Below are positions 1 through 6,360 of a DNA stretch of 10,790 bases, in pieces. The notes under the pieces were generated by a model. It saw nothing but the letters and a program-made list of their open reading frames with translations. It was not told the DNA's origin and searched no databases. The stretch lies in assembly GCA_964617015.1 (NCBI GenBank), contig CAZTVG010000016.1:1-10790 (forward strand), given 5' to 3'. Position 1 is the stretch's first letter. The number at the start of each line of letters is the position of its first letter. A program made the translations under genes and the position numbers. The stretch is from ASMP01 sp964617015 (GTDB lineage Archaea; Nanobdellota; Nanobdellia; Pacearchaeales; GW2011-AR1).

Positions 1-1158
1 GCGGTTGAGTTTCAGCTAAAGGAAGTTTTTGACAAGGGGGAAACCCTTCTTGCAAAAGTCTCTGGAAATTTTTTAGAGCAGCCAGGTAAAGACAATGTAT
101 TCTTTTACAGGGGCACTGTAAGAATTCCTGTTGTTTACGCTGTTGCGAGAATCAACGATGAATTTTATATTTATGCCTTGCTGACAGGAAAAGATGAAGG
201 CAATTATTCTGTTGCTCTAGAAAACATAAGATACATGAAAGGGGCAGAAATAAGTGAGGAAGATATTGTAAGGAATTTCATAATCACAGGAGAAACAGCT
301 GATTTTTCTGTAAATCCGGGATTTTTAATTACTTCGGAAGATTTCAGTCTGGAATTACAGAATCTGCAAGAGAGTCGGATAACAGTTAAGATAACCGTGT
401 CTGAAAAACTTGAAGCAACAGACTCCCTTGATTTAAAATCAGGAGAAACAAAGAAAATTAATTTTAAACTGAATACACAGGAATCTTTTCTTGAAGAAAT
501 CAAGTTAAGCTCTGAAAATATAAATTATTCTGTTCCTGTTTTTATCTTTTCAACTGTAACAACAGAAGAAAAAAAGGATGAGGGTTTTGAGTTTCAGCCG
601 GGTATAGTCAGCGTTTCCATGGCTACAGATTCAGATGCAAAGAGGATAATCTATCTTGTCAACACAGGAAAAGAAACAATAGAAAATATAATTTTTTCTG
701 TTTCAGGAATTCTAGAACCTTATGTAATTCTCTCTCCCGAAACAATAAATGACCTTGAAGAAAATTCCACTGAAAAACTTGAGATATTTCTGATTTCAGA
801 TACAGAAGTGGCGGTAATTGAGGGAAAGATAACTGCACACACGGAAAACTTCTCAACTTCTGTAACGCTTGTTTTGAATTTCATAAAAGATTATATTCCT
901 GCTGAGGGTGAAGATAAGGAAGTAATTGTCACGACCTGTGGCCAGCTTGAAGGAATTATATGTTCTCAGGAAGAAGAATGCAGCGAAGAGTCTGTTTTTG
1001 TAAGGGATGGGGTTTGTTGCTTGGCGCAATGCCAGGAGGTCAAGGAAAGTTCAACAGGAAAAATTATGGGATGGCTTATAATCACGGCAATTATCCTGGC
1101 TTTGTTCTGGTTCTTCAAAAAAAGATATTTTGGCGTTAAAAGAAAAACAGGTTTTTAA
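1..1158 (+). CDS. membrane-anchored surface protein with six-cysteine cluster (5' partial)
   Basis: The frame is open from base 1, so the start lies outside the window; 385 residues are visible. The visible N-terminal 310 or so residues alternate polar and hydrophobic positions, as in stacked beta-sandwich (Ig-like) extracellular domains; I recognise no named family. Residues about 313-344 hold six cysteines spaced C-x7-C-x5-C-x11-CC-x3-C, which suggests three disulfides outside the cell. A hydrophobic helix follows (about 355-372, with GWLIITAIILALFWFF) and then a basic tail KKRYFGVKRKTGF, so the protein should be anchored with its bulk outside and the short tail in the cytoplasm. An internal TTG at 178 could be taken as a start but is only a codon inside the longer frame. 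It converges with the minus-strand phosphatase gene 47 bases downstream. Function unknown; a surface or cell-contact role is inference. Confidence 0.85.
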   Translation, partial: AVEFQLKEVFDKGETLLAKVSGNFLEQPGKDNVFFYRGTVRIPVVYAVARINDEFYIYALLTGKDEGNYSVALENIRYMKGAEISEEDIVRNFIITGETADFSVNPGFLITSEDFSLELQNLQESRITVKITVSEKLEATDSLDLKSGETKKINFKLNTQESFLEEIKLSSENINYSVPVFIFSTVTTEEKKDEGFEFQPGIVSVSMATDSDAKRIIYLVNTGKETIENIIFSVSGILEPYVILSPETINDLEENSTEKLEIFLISDTEVAVIEGKITAHTENFSTSVTLVLNFIKDYIPAEGEDKEVIVTTCGQLEGIICSQEEECSEESVFVRDGVCCLAQCQEVKESSTGKIMGWLIITAIILALFWFFKKRYFGVKRKTGF

Positions 1159-1159
1159 G

Positions 1160-1178
1160 CAAAAAAATAAAAATAAGG
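1160..1178 (-). terminator. T-rich terminator candidate after the histidine phosphatase gene
   Basis: Read on the minus strand, the 47-base gap between two convergent genes holds TTATTTTTATTTTTTTGC, two T-runs of five and seven. Archaeal transcription commonly ends at such runs without a hairpin. It lies 28-46 bases after the phosphatase stop codon. The plus-strand gene has only a T4 run in the same gap. Confidence 0.4.
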
Positions 1179-1205
1179 GTATATATTTTGTACAAATCTA
1201 TTTAA

Positions 1206-1781
1206 CTAAGGCAAATAATCTTGATCTATTTTTTCTTTTGAAAAGAAACTTTCTTTTTCTTCTTTCGGCAGATGACTAATTGAATTTATTGTTTTGATTG
1301 TAGTTTTTTCATTTTCGAAATTAATGATTGAAATAGATGAAGGATGGAGTTCAAGACCATCCCAAGATTTCTTAGGATCAAAATTTGTAGATTTTGTAAT
1401 GAAGTATCTTATTAAGTTTCCATGTGTAAATATTAAAATATTCTTACCTTTCTTACTTGATAATTGATTAAAAATCTGGTCTGCTATTTTCTTATCCCTT
1501 TCCTCTCTTCCCTCTGATGTCCCTTCTTTCTCGGAACCTCCAACAATTACCCTATAAATTTCCCTTAAATCTTCAGTATAATTTGCTTTTTTATTAGTTA
1601 ACTTTAGATATTCTTCACATGTTTGTTTTGCTCTAGTCAGATCACTACAAAAAATTTCATCAAATTCATAGTTTTTAAGTCTTTGAGCTACAGCTTTGGA
1701 TTGCTCCAACCCCTTTTTCGTCAATGGAGCGTCATTTTCCATCACTTTTGCTTCTCCGTGTCTTATTAAAAATAATTTCAT
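1206..1781 (-). CDS. histidine phosphatase superfamily protein (phosphoglycerate mutase-like / SixA-like)
   Basis: A 191-residue protein of the branch-1 histidine phosphatase family (His_Phos_1, PF00300). The phosphate pocket is visible: LIRHGE at residues 5-10 with the nucleophile His8 and Arg7, SDLTRAKQT with Arg50, LREIY with acid Glu74, and FTHGNLIR with the second histidine His120. Such enzymes transfer phosphate through a phosphohistidine; substrates range from sugar phosphates to phosphoproteins. The short length and the direct LTKKGLEQ segment after the RHG motif are closer to SixA/CobC-like phosphatases than to true glycolytic mutases, but the substrate cannot be read from sequence. 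The C-terminal 30 residues are lysine- and glutamate-rich. It starts at ATG with a TATA-like box 25 bases upstream, so it probably has its own leaderless transcript. No Shine-Dalgarno sequence is seen. Confidence 0.88.
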   Translation of the reverse strand: MKLFLIRHGEAKVMENDAPLTKKGLEQSKAVAQRLKNYEFDEIFCSDLTRAKQTCEEYLKLTNKKANYTEDLREIYRVIVGGSEKEGTSEGREERDKKIADQIFNQLSSKKGKNILIFTHGNLIRYFITKSTNFDPKKSWDGLELHPSSISIINFENEKTTIKTINSISHLPKEEKESFFSKEKIDQDYLP

Positions 1782-1802
1782 GTTATGTGTTAGAATACTC
1801 TA

Positions 1803-1810
1803 CTTTTAAA
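1803..1810 (-). promoter_or_regulatory. TATA-like box for the histidine phosphatase gene
   Basis: The minus strand reads TTTAAAAG, centred about 25 bases before the ATG at 1781. That matches the usual archaeal spacing from TATA box to transcription start and implies a leaderless mRNA. The box overlaps the TAA that ends the glycosyltransferase-like remnant. Confidence 0.5.
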
Positions 1811-1925
1811 TTTTTTCCAAGATTTTTATGAAGGGATTAGTGGATGTCCCTGCAAATTCCCTTAAAATTCTATTCCTCCCATTATCTCCTATTTTCTTGG
1901 CCATCTCAGGATTCTTAAAAGATAA
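1806..1925 (-). pseudogene. glycosyltransferase C-terminal tail remnant
   Basis: Directly after the TGA of the 173-aa gene, and in the same frame, 39 codons run to a TAA. They encode FKNPEMAKKIGDNGRNRIL, then a segment containing REF, and end in FIKILEKI. The pattern NPE-x-A-x-K-(I/M)-G-x-N-(A/G)-R followed by a REF and an ILE-type helix is typical of the last helices of GT-B glycosyltransferases (GT4 or GT28-like). There is no catalytic domain, so this is probably the surviving 3' end of a lost gene. An internal ATG at 1904 could give a 32-residue peptide, but there is no reason to think it is made. Alternatively the resemblance is chance. The match is from memory of the family pattern. Confidence 0.45.
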
Positions 1926-2447
1926 TCACTTTTCCCCTGCTTTCGTCTTTTTTAGTTTCCTTGGATTCTTTTTTGCAGGTTCTTTTGGAGCTTCGGGTTT
2001 TTTAAAGACTTCTTCAGGAGTTTTTCCTGTAATCTCCCGGATTTTTTTAAGCATCACGGCTTTTTCAGCCTGCAGAATTCTTGCTATTTCATCATATCCG
2101 TGAAGCCTTCTTATCAGTTCGTTCAGAATATCATTCAGCCCGTTGTTTGTTAAAACAATATTTTCAGGAGAAATAATTTCAATATGGGCAGGCATGTATT
2201 TGAATAACAAAATAGTAAGATACAGAATATCTTCAACCTCAACCTCAATTTCTGCAAAGGTTGTGTAGAAATTTTTCTGGTCTTTCATAAGGGTTGGTAC
2301 TTTTATTTCTTTTGTCTTTACTGTGATGCCTTTCTCCTTGTCTATTTCATCTATTATCCTTTCAAGGCTCTCGATAAGATGTTCCGGTGGCTTGCCTATG
2401 ACGTCAAGAATTATTGCTGCCCTTACATTTACTTCATCTGAACTCAT
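1926..2447 (-). CDS. conserved-looking protein of unknown function with Lys/Pro-rich tail
   Basis: This 173-residue soluble protein starts at ATG, 14 bases inside the 3' end of the lamin-tail gene, so the two are probably translated together. Residues 1-140 look like a compact alpha/beta domain: alternating strands (VRAAIILDVIG; FAEIEVEVEDI; AHIEIISPENIVL) and helices (LIESLERIIDEIDK; DILNELIRRLHGYDEIARIL). The first strand followed by a helix and later strands recalls small ferredoxin-like or ACT-like folds, but I cannot name the family. The last 25 residues, from about 149, are rich in Lys, Pro and Ala and are probably disordered; they could bind nucleic acid or a membrane surface. No signal peptide or membrane segment. 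Function unknown; coupling to a surface protein hints at an envelope-linked role, which is inference. Confidence 0.8.
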   Translation of the reverse strand: MSSDEVNVRAAIILDVIGKPPEHLIESLERIIDEIDKEKGITVKTKEIKVPTLMKDQKNFYTTFAEIEVEVEDILYLTILLFKYMPAHIEIISPENIVLTNNGLNDILNELIRRLHGYDEIARILQAEKAVMLKKIREITGKTPEEVFKKPEAPKEPAKKNPRKLKKTKAGEK

Positions 2448-3180
2448 TTTTGTATCTTTTTTTCCTGATTATAAATAAAACTCCCAAAAAGACGGAAAAA
2501 GCCACAAATCCGTAAAATGCGTAACTTTTGCTTATTCCTTCATTATTATTTTCGGTTTTTATAGCTTTTGGATTTAGATTTATTGTTTCAAGCTTGATTG
2601 AAGAAGGAATTTTTTCAGCTAGTGTTTCATAAGTAATCTCTTTTTCACTTGATGATTGCTCATCGCTGGATGATGTTTCACTTTCAGTTGTTTCCTCAAT
2701 AGTTTGTGTTGTGCTTTCTTTATTAGTGTCTGTTTCTTTCGAACAATTATTTTCTTCACCTTTCGTGGAAGCTCTAAATTCCCATACATTACACAATTGC
2801 CATGTTTTACTGCTAATTTCTTGTTCTTTTAATGTTTCCGTTCTGTCCACTTCATTCCCCTCAGAATTGTAAAGAATTACAAAATCTCCGGCATTGTTAA
2901 GAGTTCTTGCATTATCTAATTTAATGACATAAAAATCATCTTTTTGAATAATAATTCCTTCTGGAATTGAGAGAATTAATTTGGGACCTTGTTTACCATA
3001 TATACCTTCCCAAACTTCCCAACCGGAAATATTTACCTCTATATTTTTATCATTATACAATTCAATCCATTCGTTTCCAGAAGTTCCTCCGATAGGATTT
3101 ATTTCAATCTCATTTATTCTAACAGCAGAAACATTTGTAATTAAAATTATAAATATAATTAGAAAAATAATTCTTTTCAT
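2434..3180 (-). CDS. secreted lamin-tail-domain (LTD) protein with C-terminal membrane anchor
   Basis: A 248-residue exported protein. Residues 1-19 form a signal peptide (KR, then a long hydrophobic run, with cleavage likely after VSA). Residues about 20-125 are a lamin-tail domain (PF00932): the opening INEIEINPIGGTSGNEWIEL, the ISGWEV turn and the later AGDFVILYN and EVDRTE segments fit the family's beta-sandwich. Two cysteines (130, 146) may pair. A Ser/Thr/Glu-rich linker (about 147-185), likely disordered, resembles a surface stalk. A membrane helix at about 220-238 is followed by the basic tail RKKRYKNEFR. LTD proteins in prokaryotes are extracellular and often tied to adhesion or to secreted nucleases; here no enzyme domain is fused. 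The ATG has a TATA-like box about 26 bases upstream, suggesting it heads a two-gene leaderless transcript. Confidence 0.85.
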   Translation of the reverse strand: MKRIIFLIIFIILITNVSAVRINEIEINPIGGTSGNEWIELYNDKNIEVNISGWEVWEGIYGKQGPKLILSIPEGIIIQKDDFYVIKLDNARTLNNAGDFVILYNSEGNEVDRTETLKEQEISSKTWQLCNVWEFRASTKGEENNCSKETDTNKESTTQTIEETTESETSSSDEQSSSEKEITYETLAEKIPSSIKLETINLNPKAIKTENNNEGISKSYAFYGFVAFSVFLGVLFIIRKKRYKNEFR

Positions 3181-3202
3181 GTTTAATAATGCTTTTTCTT
3201 AA

Positions 3203-3210
3203 TTTTAAAT
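3203..3210 (-). promoter_or_regulatory. TATA-like box for the lamin-tail gene
   Basis: The minus strand reads ATTTAAAA, centred about 26 bases before the ATG at 3180. It overlaps the stop codon of the upstream nuclease gene, so the lamin-tail unit probably has its own start of transcription at or next to its ATG. Confidence 0.5.
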
Positions 3211-3633
3211 TTTATTGTATTTCTTTTCAAAATCAACATATTCAATTTCTCCCCTCTTTTTTCCTTTTTTAGCCACCAAAATTCTGCTGAAAATTTTTTT
3301 GCGAAGAAGAAATCCGCATTTTTCCTTCTCGGTTTTTTCAAGCCAACCTCCACCTTTTACCTCTATCCCGATTATTTCATAGTTTTTTCCTTTTCTTTTA
3401 AATGCAATGAAATCAGGAAATCCTGTTCCAATGCCCAAGATTTTCAGGAAAGGATTGAATTTTCTTTTTGCCTTTACAAGTTTACACTCTTCAAGGTCAA
3501 CATTATTTGTCCATTTGTCAACGACCCATCCTTCTCCTTCAAGTTTATTTCTGACTTTTAATTCAAACCTTGCTCCTGCTGCTCTGTTCCTTTTGCCTTG
3601 TCTTTTCTTGATAGAGCTTTTTCTTTTCATCAT
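3205..3633 (-). CDS. PD-(D/E)XK nuclease-like protein (Hjc/VRR-NUC-like)
   Basis: I start this gene at ATG 3633, one base after the TGA of the histone-fold gene, giving 142 residues. A GAGGG about nine bases before it can act as ribosome binding site. A longer frame from 3681 would overlap the histone gene by 47 bases and add an unconserved-looking leader. The core motifs of the PD-(D/E)XK fold are in order: Glu24 in a helix (GARFELKVRNKLE), Asp74 in GFPDFIAF, and Glu91/Lys93 in IGIEVKGGG. The N-terminus is very basic (KRKSSIKKRQGKRNR), fitting nucleic acid binding. The fold covers archaeal Holliday junction resolvases and VRR-NUC enzymes. Between motifs I and II there is an insertion (about 45-65) that true Hjc lacks, so a structure-selective or repair nuclease of unknown specificity is the safer call. 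It is the last gene of the run starting at 6636. Confidence 0.75.
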   Translation of the reverse strand: MMKRKSSIKKRQGKRNRAAGARFELKVRNKLEGEGWVVDKWTNNVDLEECKLVKAKRKFNPFLKILGIGTGFPDFIAFKRKGKNYEIIGIEVKGGGWLEKTEKEKCGFLLRKKIFSRILVAKKGKKRGEIEYVDFEKKYNKI

Positions 3634-3634
3634 G

Positions 3635-3820
3635 TCATAAATCCCTCGCCAGCAAGGTTCGTCTTTTGTTGGATTTTGCACGCTTTATTGCTTCTCTCAA
3701 AAGCTCTTCAGTTTTTCTTTCAAGCGCATTTCCTACTTCATCTGCAACACCTGAAATTGCATTTTCCTTGTCAAGCTCTTTTACAGTTTTTCTTATATTG
3801 CTCTTTACAATCAGCCCCAT
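3635..3820 (-). CDS. histone-fold-like DNA-binding protein (DUF1931-like)
   Basis: A 61-residue basic protein. It reads as alpha1 (VKSNIRKTVKEL), loop with AISG, long alpha2 (VADEVGNALERKTEELLREAIKRAKS) and a second loop NKRRTLLARDL. The closing R-(K/R)-T-x4-(R)-D-L matches loop 2 of archaeal histone folds, where Arg/Thr meet DNA and an Arg-Asp pair locks the fold. Canonical archaeal histones are about 66-69 residues and carry a third helix after this loop; here the chain stops at RDL, as in short DUF1931-type proteins (from memory). It may therefore pair differently and not build nucleosome-like fibres. A clear Shine-Dalgarno GGAGG sits five bases before the ATG. It follows the 63-aa membrane protein by one base, and the nuclease gene follows it one base after its stop. 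Confidence 0.75.
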   Translation of the reverse strand: MGLIVKSNIRKTVKELDKENAISGVADEVGNALERKTEELLREAIKRAKSNKRRTLLARDL

Positions 3821-3821
3821 T

Positions 3822-4013
3822 TTATCCTCCGATTATGTAAGTTTTAATTACTATAAATCCATCGATTATTATTCCTAAAATACCAATAGATAAAACAACC
3901 ATTCCAATCCAGTTAGGTAACCTTTCTTTTGATTTTAACATCCATGTTCCAACAATTGCAATGATTATAAAAGCCATAAATCCAAAAACATCAAAAAATT
4001 CTGTAGATACCAT
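3822..4013 (-). CDS. small two-helix membrane protein, unknown function
   Basis: A 63-residue protein with two predicted membrane helices, about 9-26 (VFGFMAFIIIAIVGTWML) and 37-56 (GMVVLSIGILGIIIDGFIVI), joined by a charged loop KSKERLPNW. The basic loop suggests that it lies in the cytoplasm with both ends outside. No family is recognised. The gene starts immediately after the TAA of the HD-hydrolase gene (TAAATG, no gap) and ends one base before the histone-fold gene, so it belongs to the operon. Function unknown. Confidence 0.7.
   Translation of the reverse strand: MVSTEFFDVFGFMAFIIIAIVGTWMLKSKERLPNWIGMVVLSIGILGIIIDGFIVIKTYIIGG
3826..3830 (-). promoter_or_regulatory. strong Shine-Dalgarno for the histone-fold gene
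   Basis: The minus strand reads GGAGGATAAAATG: GGAGG, then the TAA that ends the upstream gene, then the ATG. It is the clearest ribosome binding site in the window and fixes the start of the 61-aa protein. The two GG codons (Gly-Gly) ending the upstream protein are part of it. Confidence 0.7.
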
Positions 4014-4598
4014 TTACTTTAATCCAACCTCTTTTGCAATTTTCCTCATGCCATTTATCGCCACTTCAAAAAATTCATCAAGCGTTAAACCTAATTTTTC
4101 ACATTCACGAATCACATCTCTCCTGACAGCTCTTGCGAAAGTTTTGTCCTTGAATTTTTTCTTTAAACCTTTTGGTTCCATATCACTTACTCTTCCATCC
4201 CGCATTAATGCGTAGGCATATATCAAACCTGTTATGGTTTCAGAGCAGGCGAGAGCATGTTCAATTTTTTTTGTTCTTTCTTTATCCTTCAAATCTGAAA
4301 CATCAAAACCATATCCATGAGAGATGATTACATTGATAAACTCATCGTCAAATCCGATTTCTTTTAAAATTATGGGAGCTTTTGTCAGATGGGTCTGAAT
4401 ATCATCTTTTGTAATTCCCCAGTCTATGTCATGAATTAGTCCAAGCATCTCCCAGTAATCCTCATCTTCCCCTAGTTTTTTCGCAAGTTCCCGTATAACT
4501 GCGCTGCTTTCCAGATAATGATTCAGATCTGTCTTGTCTGAATTATACTTTTTAACGAGTTCCCATGCCTTTTCTCGTGTTATTGGGAGAGATGTCAT
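4014..4598 (-). CDS. HD-domain metal-dependent phosphohydrolase (COG2316-like)
   Basis: A 194-residue HD-superfamily protein. The metal site is visible as His27 (NHYLESSAVIREL), the His56-Asp57 pair in LGLIHDIDWG, further histidines His70 and His94 (ISHGYGFD), and a later helical half. The arrangement and the IHDIDWG signature match the COG2316-type predicted hydrolases, whose substrate is not established; HD proteins in general remove phosphate from nucleotides or phosphorylated small molecules. There is no signal peptide. It follows the lysyl-tRNA synthetase gene by one base, with GGAGA seven bases before the ATG as ribosome binding site, and is joined without a gap to the small membrane protein gene. 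Its place with a MazG-like pyrophosphohydrolase and an acylphosphatase in the same run hints at metabolite cleaning, which is inference. Confidence 0.8.
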   Translation of the reverse strand: MTSLPITREKAWELVKKYNSDKTDLNHYLESSAVIRELAKKLGEDEDYWEMLGLIHDIDWGITKDDIQTHLTKAPIILKEIGFDDEFINVIISHGYGFDVSDLKDKERTKKIEHALACSETITGLIYAYALMRDGRVSDMEPKGLKKKFKDKTFARAVRRDVIRECEKLGLTLDEFFEVAINGMRKIAKEVGLK

Positions 4599-4599
4599 C

Positions 4600-6045
4600 T
4601 TACTTCTCCGGTTTCATTAGGGGAAAAATAACACATTCTCTTATTGGTTTGTCCAGAAGATAGGAAAATAATCTTTCAGATACCCCAAAACCGCATGTGG
4701 GGGGCATACCATATTTCAAAGCTTCCACAAAATCCTTATCATGTTCATGTGTTTCTGTGTCTCCTTTTTCTTTTAACTCTTGCTGCTGTATAAATCTTGT
4801 TTCTTGGTCCATGGGATCATTTAATTCACTATAACCATTTCCAATTTCTGTTCCCGCAATTACAACCTGAAATTGTTGAACTTTTTTTGGATCTTTAGTG
4901 TCTCTTTTAGCTAAAGGAGTAACCTGAACAGGCTGGTTAATTAAAAATCCCGGACCTGAAAGTTTTTTTCTGCAATATTTCCATAATATATCTACAAATC
5001 TCCATTTGCCAAGGTCTTTTTGGTATTCCATTTTTAATTTATCCAACTTATTTTTAATTTGTTTTTCAGTAACGTCATAAATATTTATCCCAGTATATTT
5101 TTTAATTGTTTTTTCATAATCATAAGTTTGCCATTTTTTTCCCAAATCAATATTATAACCATGGGTTTTGAATTTCAAAGTTCCCAGAATTTCTTTTGCA
5201 ATTCTTTTGTAAAGTTCTTCAACTAATTTCATCCCGTCTTTATAATCGGCATAAGCCCAATAAAATTCCATTTGAGTATAATCTTGGAGATGTTCCATAT
5301 CCATTCCCTCATTTCTAAATTGTCTTCCTATTTCAAATGTTTTTTCAAAACCCGCAATCATTAATCTTTTTTGCCATAGTTCTCCCATGGAAATTCTTAA
5401 ATAAACGTCCATATCAAGAGCATTATGGTGTGTTTTGAAAGGAGTTGCTGCAGCACCACCCGCAGAATTTTCCAAAATAGGCGTCTCTACTTCTGTAAAT
5501 CCTTTTTCCAAAAGAAAAGTTCTCATAGTGCCCCAGAATTTTTCCTTTTTTATAAAGATATCCTTAATTTCAGGATTCATGATTAAATCAAGATACCTTT
5601 TCCTGTATCTTTCCTCTTTATCCTGAAGTCCATACCACTTTGACGGTAATGGAAGAAGAGACTTTGTAAGGAGAGTGAGTTTTTTAACAAGTATTGAATG
5701 CTGTCCTGTTTTTGTTTTAATAATCTTTCCTTCAACACCAATTATGTCTCCTATATCTACATATATGGTAAAAAAATCAAAATCTTTTTTTGGAGTTTCT
5801 TTATCCTGAAAAACTATCTGGATTTTTCCTGAAAAATCCATCAAATCAGCAAAAATTATTTTTCCAATCTCCCTTTTAGTCATAATCCTCCCTGCTGTTT
5901 TTGTTTTGGCTCCAAGCTTTAAACTTAGGCATTTCCTGATAACATGCTGCTTGTCAAAATTGTGCGGATAAGGATTTATCCCTTTCTTTCTTAATTCTTC
6001 AAGTTTCCTTTCCCGTTCATGAATTATTTGTTCTTCTCTTCCCAT
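4600..6045 (-). CDS. lysS: class II lysyl-tRNA synthetase
   Basis: A full-length 481-residue class II enzyme that charges tRNA-Lys using ATP in the cytoplasm. An N-terminal anticodon-binding OB fold covers about 45-128. The catalytic domain follows: motif 1 around 172-190 (ending VETPIL), the lysine-family THHNALDMDVYLRIS at 205-219, motif 2 FRNEG at 243-247, the substrate-site IGNGYSELNDPMDQETRF at 401-418, and motif 3 at 448-460. Motif 3 reads PPTCGFGVSERLF; against the usual GxGxGxDR form of LysRS it is one residue shorter and has Glu-Arg (457-458) in place of Asp-Arg. Most archaea use the unrelated class I enzyme, so the class II form suggests acquisition from bacteria or a lineage-specific choice. 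The start ATG lies eight bases after the MazG-like gene; the HD gene follows by one base. Confidence 0.95.
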   Translation of the reverse strand: MGREEQIIHERERKLEELRKKGINPYPHNFDKQHVIRKCLSLKLGAKTKTAGRIMTKREIGKIIFADLMDFSGKIQIVFQDKETPKKDFDFFTIYVDIGDIIGVEGKIIKTKTGQHSILVKKLTLLTKSLLPLPSKWYGLQDKEERYRKRYLDLIMNPEIKDIFIKKEKFWGTMRTFLLEKGFTEVETPILENSAGGAAATPFKTHHNALDMDVYLRISMGELWQKRLMIAGFEKTFEIGRQFRNEGMDMEHLQDYTQMEFYWAYADYKDGMKLVEELYKRIAKEILGTLKFKTHGYNIDLGKKWQTYDYEKTIKKYTGINIYDVTEKQIKNKLDKLKMEYQKDLGKWRFVDILWKYCRKKLSGPGFLINQPVQVTPLAKRDTKDPKKVQQFQVVIAGTEIGNGYSELNDPMDQETRFIQQQELKEKGDTETHEHDKDFVEALKYGMPPTCGFGVSERLFSYLLDKPIRECVIFPLMKPEK

Positions 6046-6053
6046 TTTCTGTT

Positions 6054-6359
6054 TTATTTTACTTCATCGAGGATTATTTTATTTTTAAATCCACCTTTTT
6101 CCTCCAACTTCTTTTTTCTAAAAATCTCTAATTTGTCTCTATCAATATTTTTAAAATCACAAATAGTATTAATAACATCTAAGATATCAGATAATTCTTC
6201 ATTATTATTGTTTTCCAGAAATTCATCCACTTCTTCTTTCAATTTTTCTTTCAATTTTTCCCAGTATTCCTCATCATCGGCAATGTGTGTAATTGGTACT
6301 TCCCCTTCTTGACTAATCCTTTCAGGAATTTTATCTCTTACTAACTTATCATATCTCAC
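6054..6359 (-). CDS. MazG-like all-alpha NTP pyrophosphohydrolase (COG4997-like)
   Basis: A 101-residue protein beginning at GTG, one base after the acylphosphatase stop. GTG is chosen because the conserved opening RYDKLVRDKIPE starts right there. The metal-binding acids of the MazG fold are present: KEEVDEF with Glu42, Glu43 and Glu46, and EELSDILD with Glu55 and Asp58. The RKKKLEEKGGFKNKIIL ending also fits the phosphoribosyl-ATP pyrophosphohydrolase-like group. Members hydrolyse non-canonical NTPs to NMP and pyrophosphate, cleaning the nucleotide pool. It is too short for two-domain MazG and lacks histidine-biosynthesis neighbours, so HisE is unlikely. The exact substrate is unknown. Confidence 0.85.
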   Translation of the reverse strand: MRYDKLVRDKIPERISQEGEVPITHIADDEEYWEKLKEKLKEEVDEFLENNNNEELSDILDVINTICDFKNIDRDKLEIFRKKKLEEKGGFKNKIILDEVK

Positions 6360-6360
6360 T

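Noticed and set aside
178..180. TTG at 178 as the start of the first gene
   Set aside because: The frame is open from base 1 with the same coding character, so this is an internal codon.
1828..2103. Plus-strand ORF opposite the 173-aa gene
   Set aside because: A shadow of the minus-strand gene; its Phe/Leu/Ser-rich translation is what antisense of a Lys/Glu-rich gene gives.
3634..3681. Longer nuclease start at 3681
   Set aside because: It would overlap the histone-fold gene by 47 bases; ATG 3633 has a GAGGG site and follows that gene's stop by one base.
3407..3878. Several plus-strand ORFs opposite the nuclease and histone-fold genes
   Set aside because: All are Phe/Ser/Leu-rich antisense frames without start signals; the minus-strand genes carry clear motifs.
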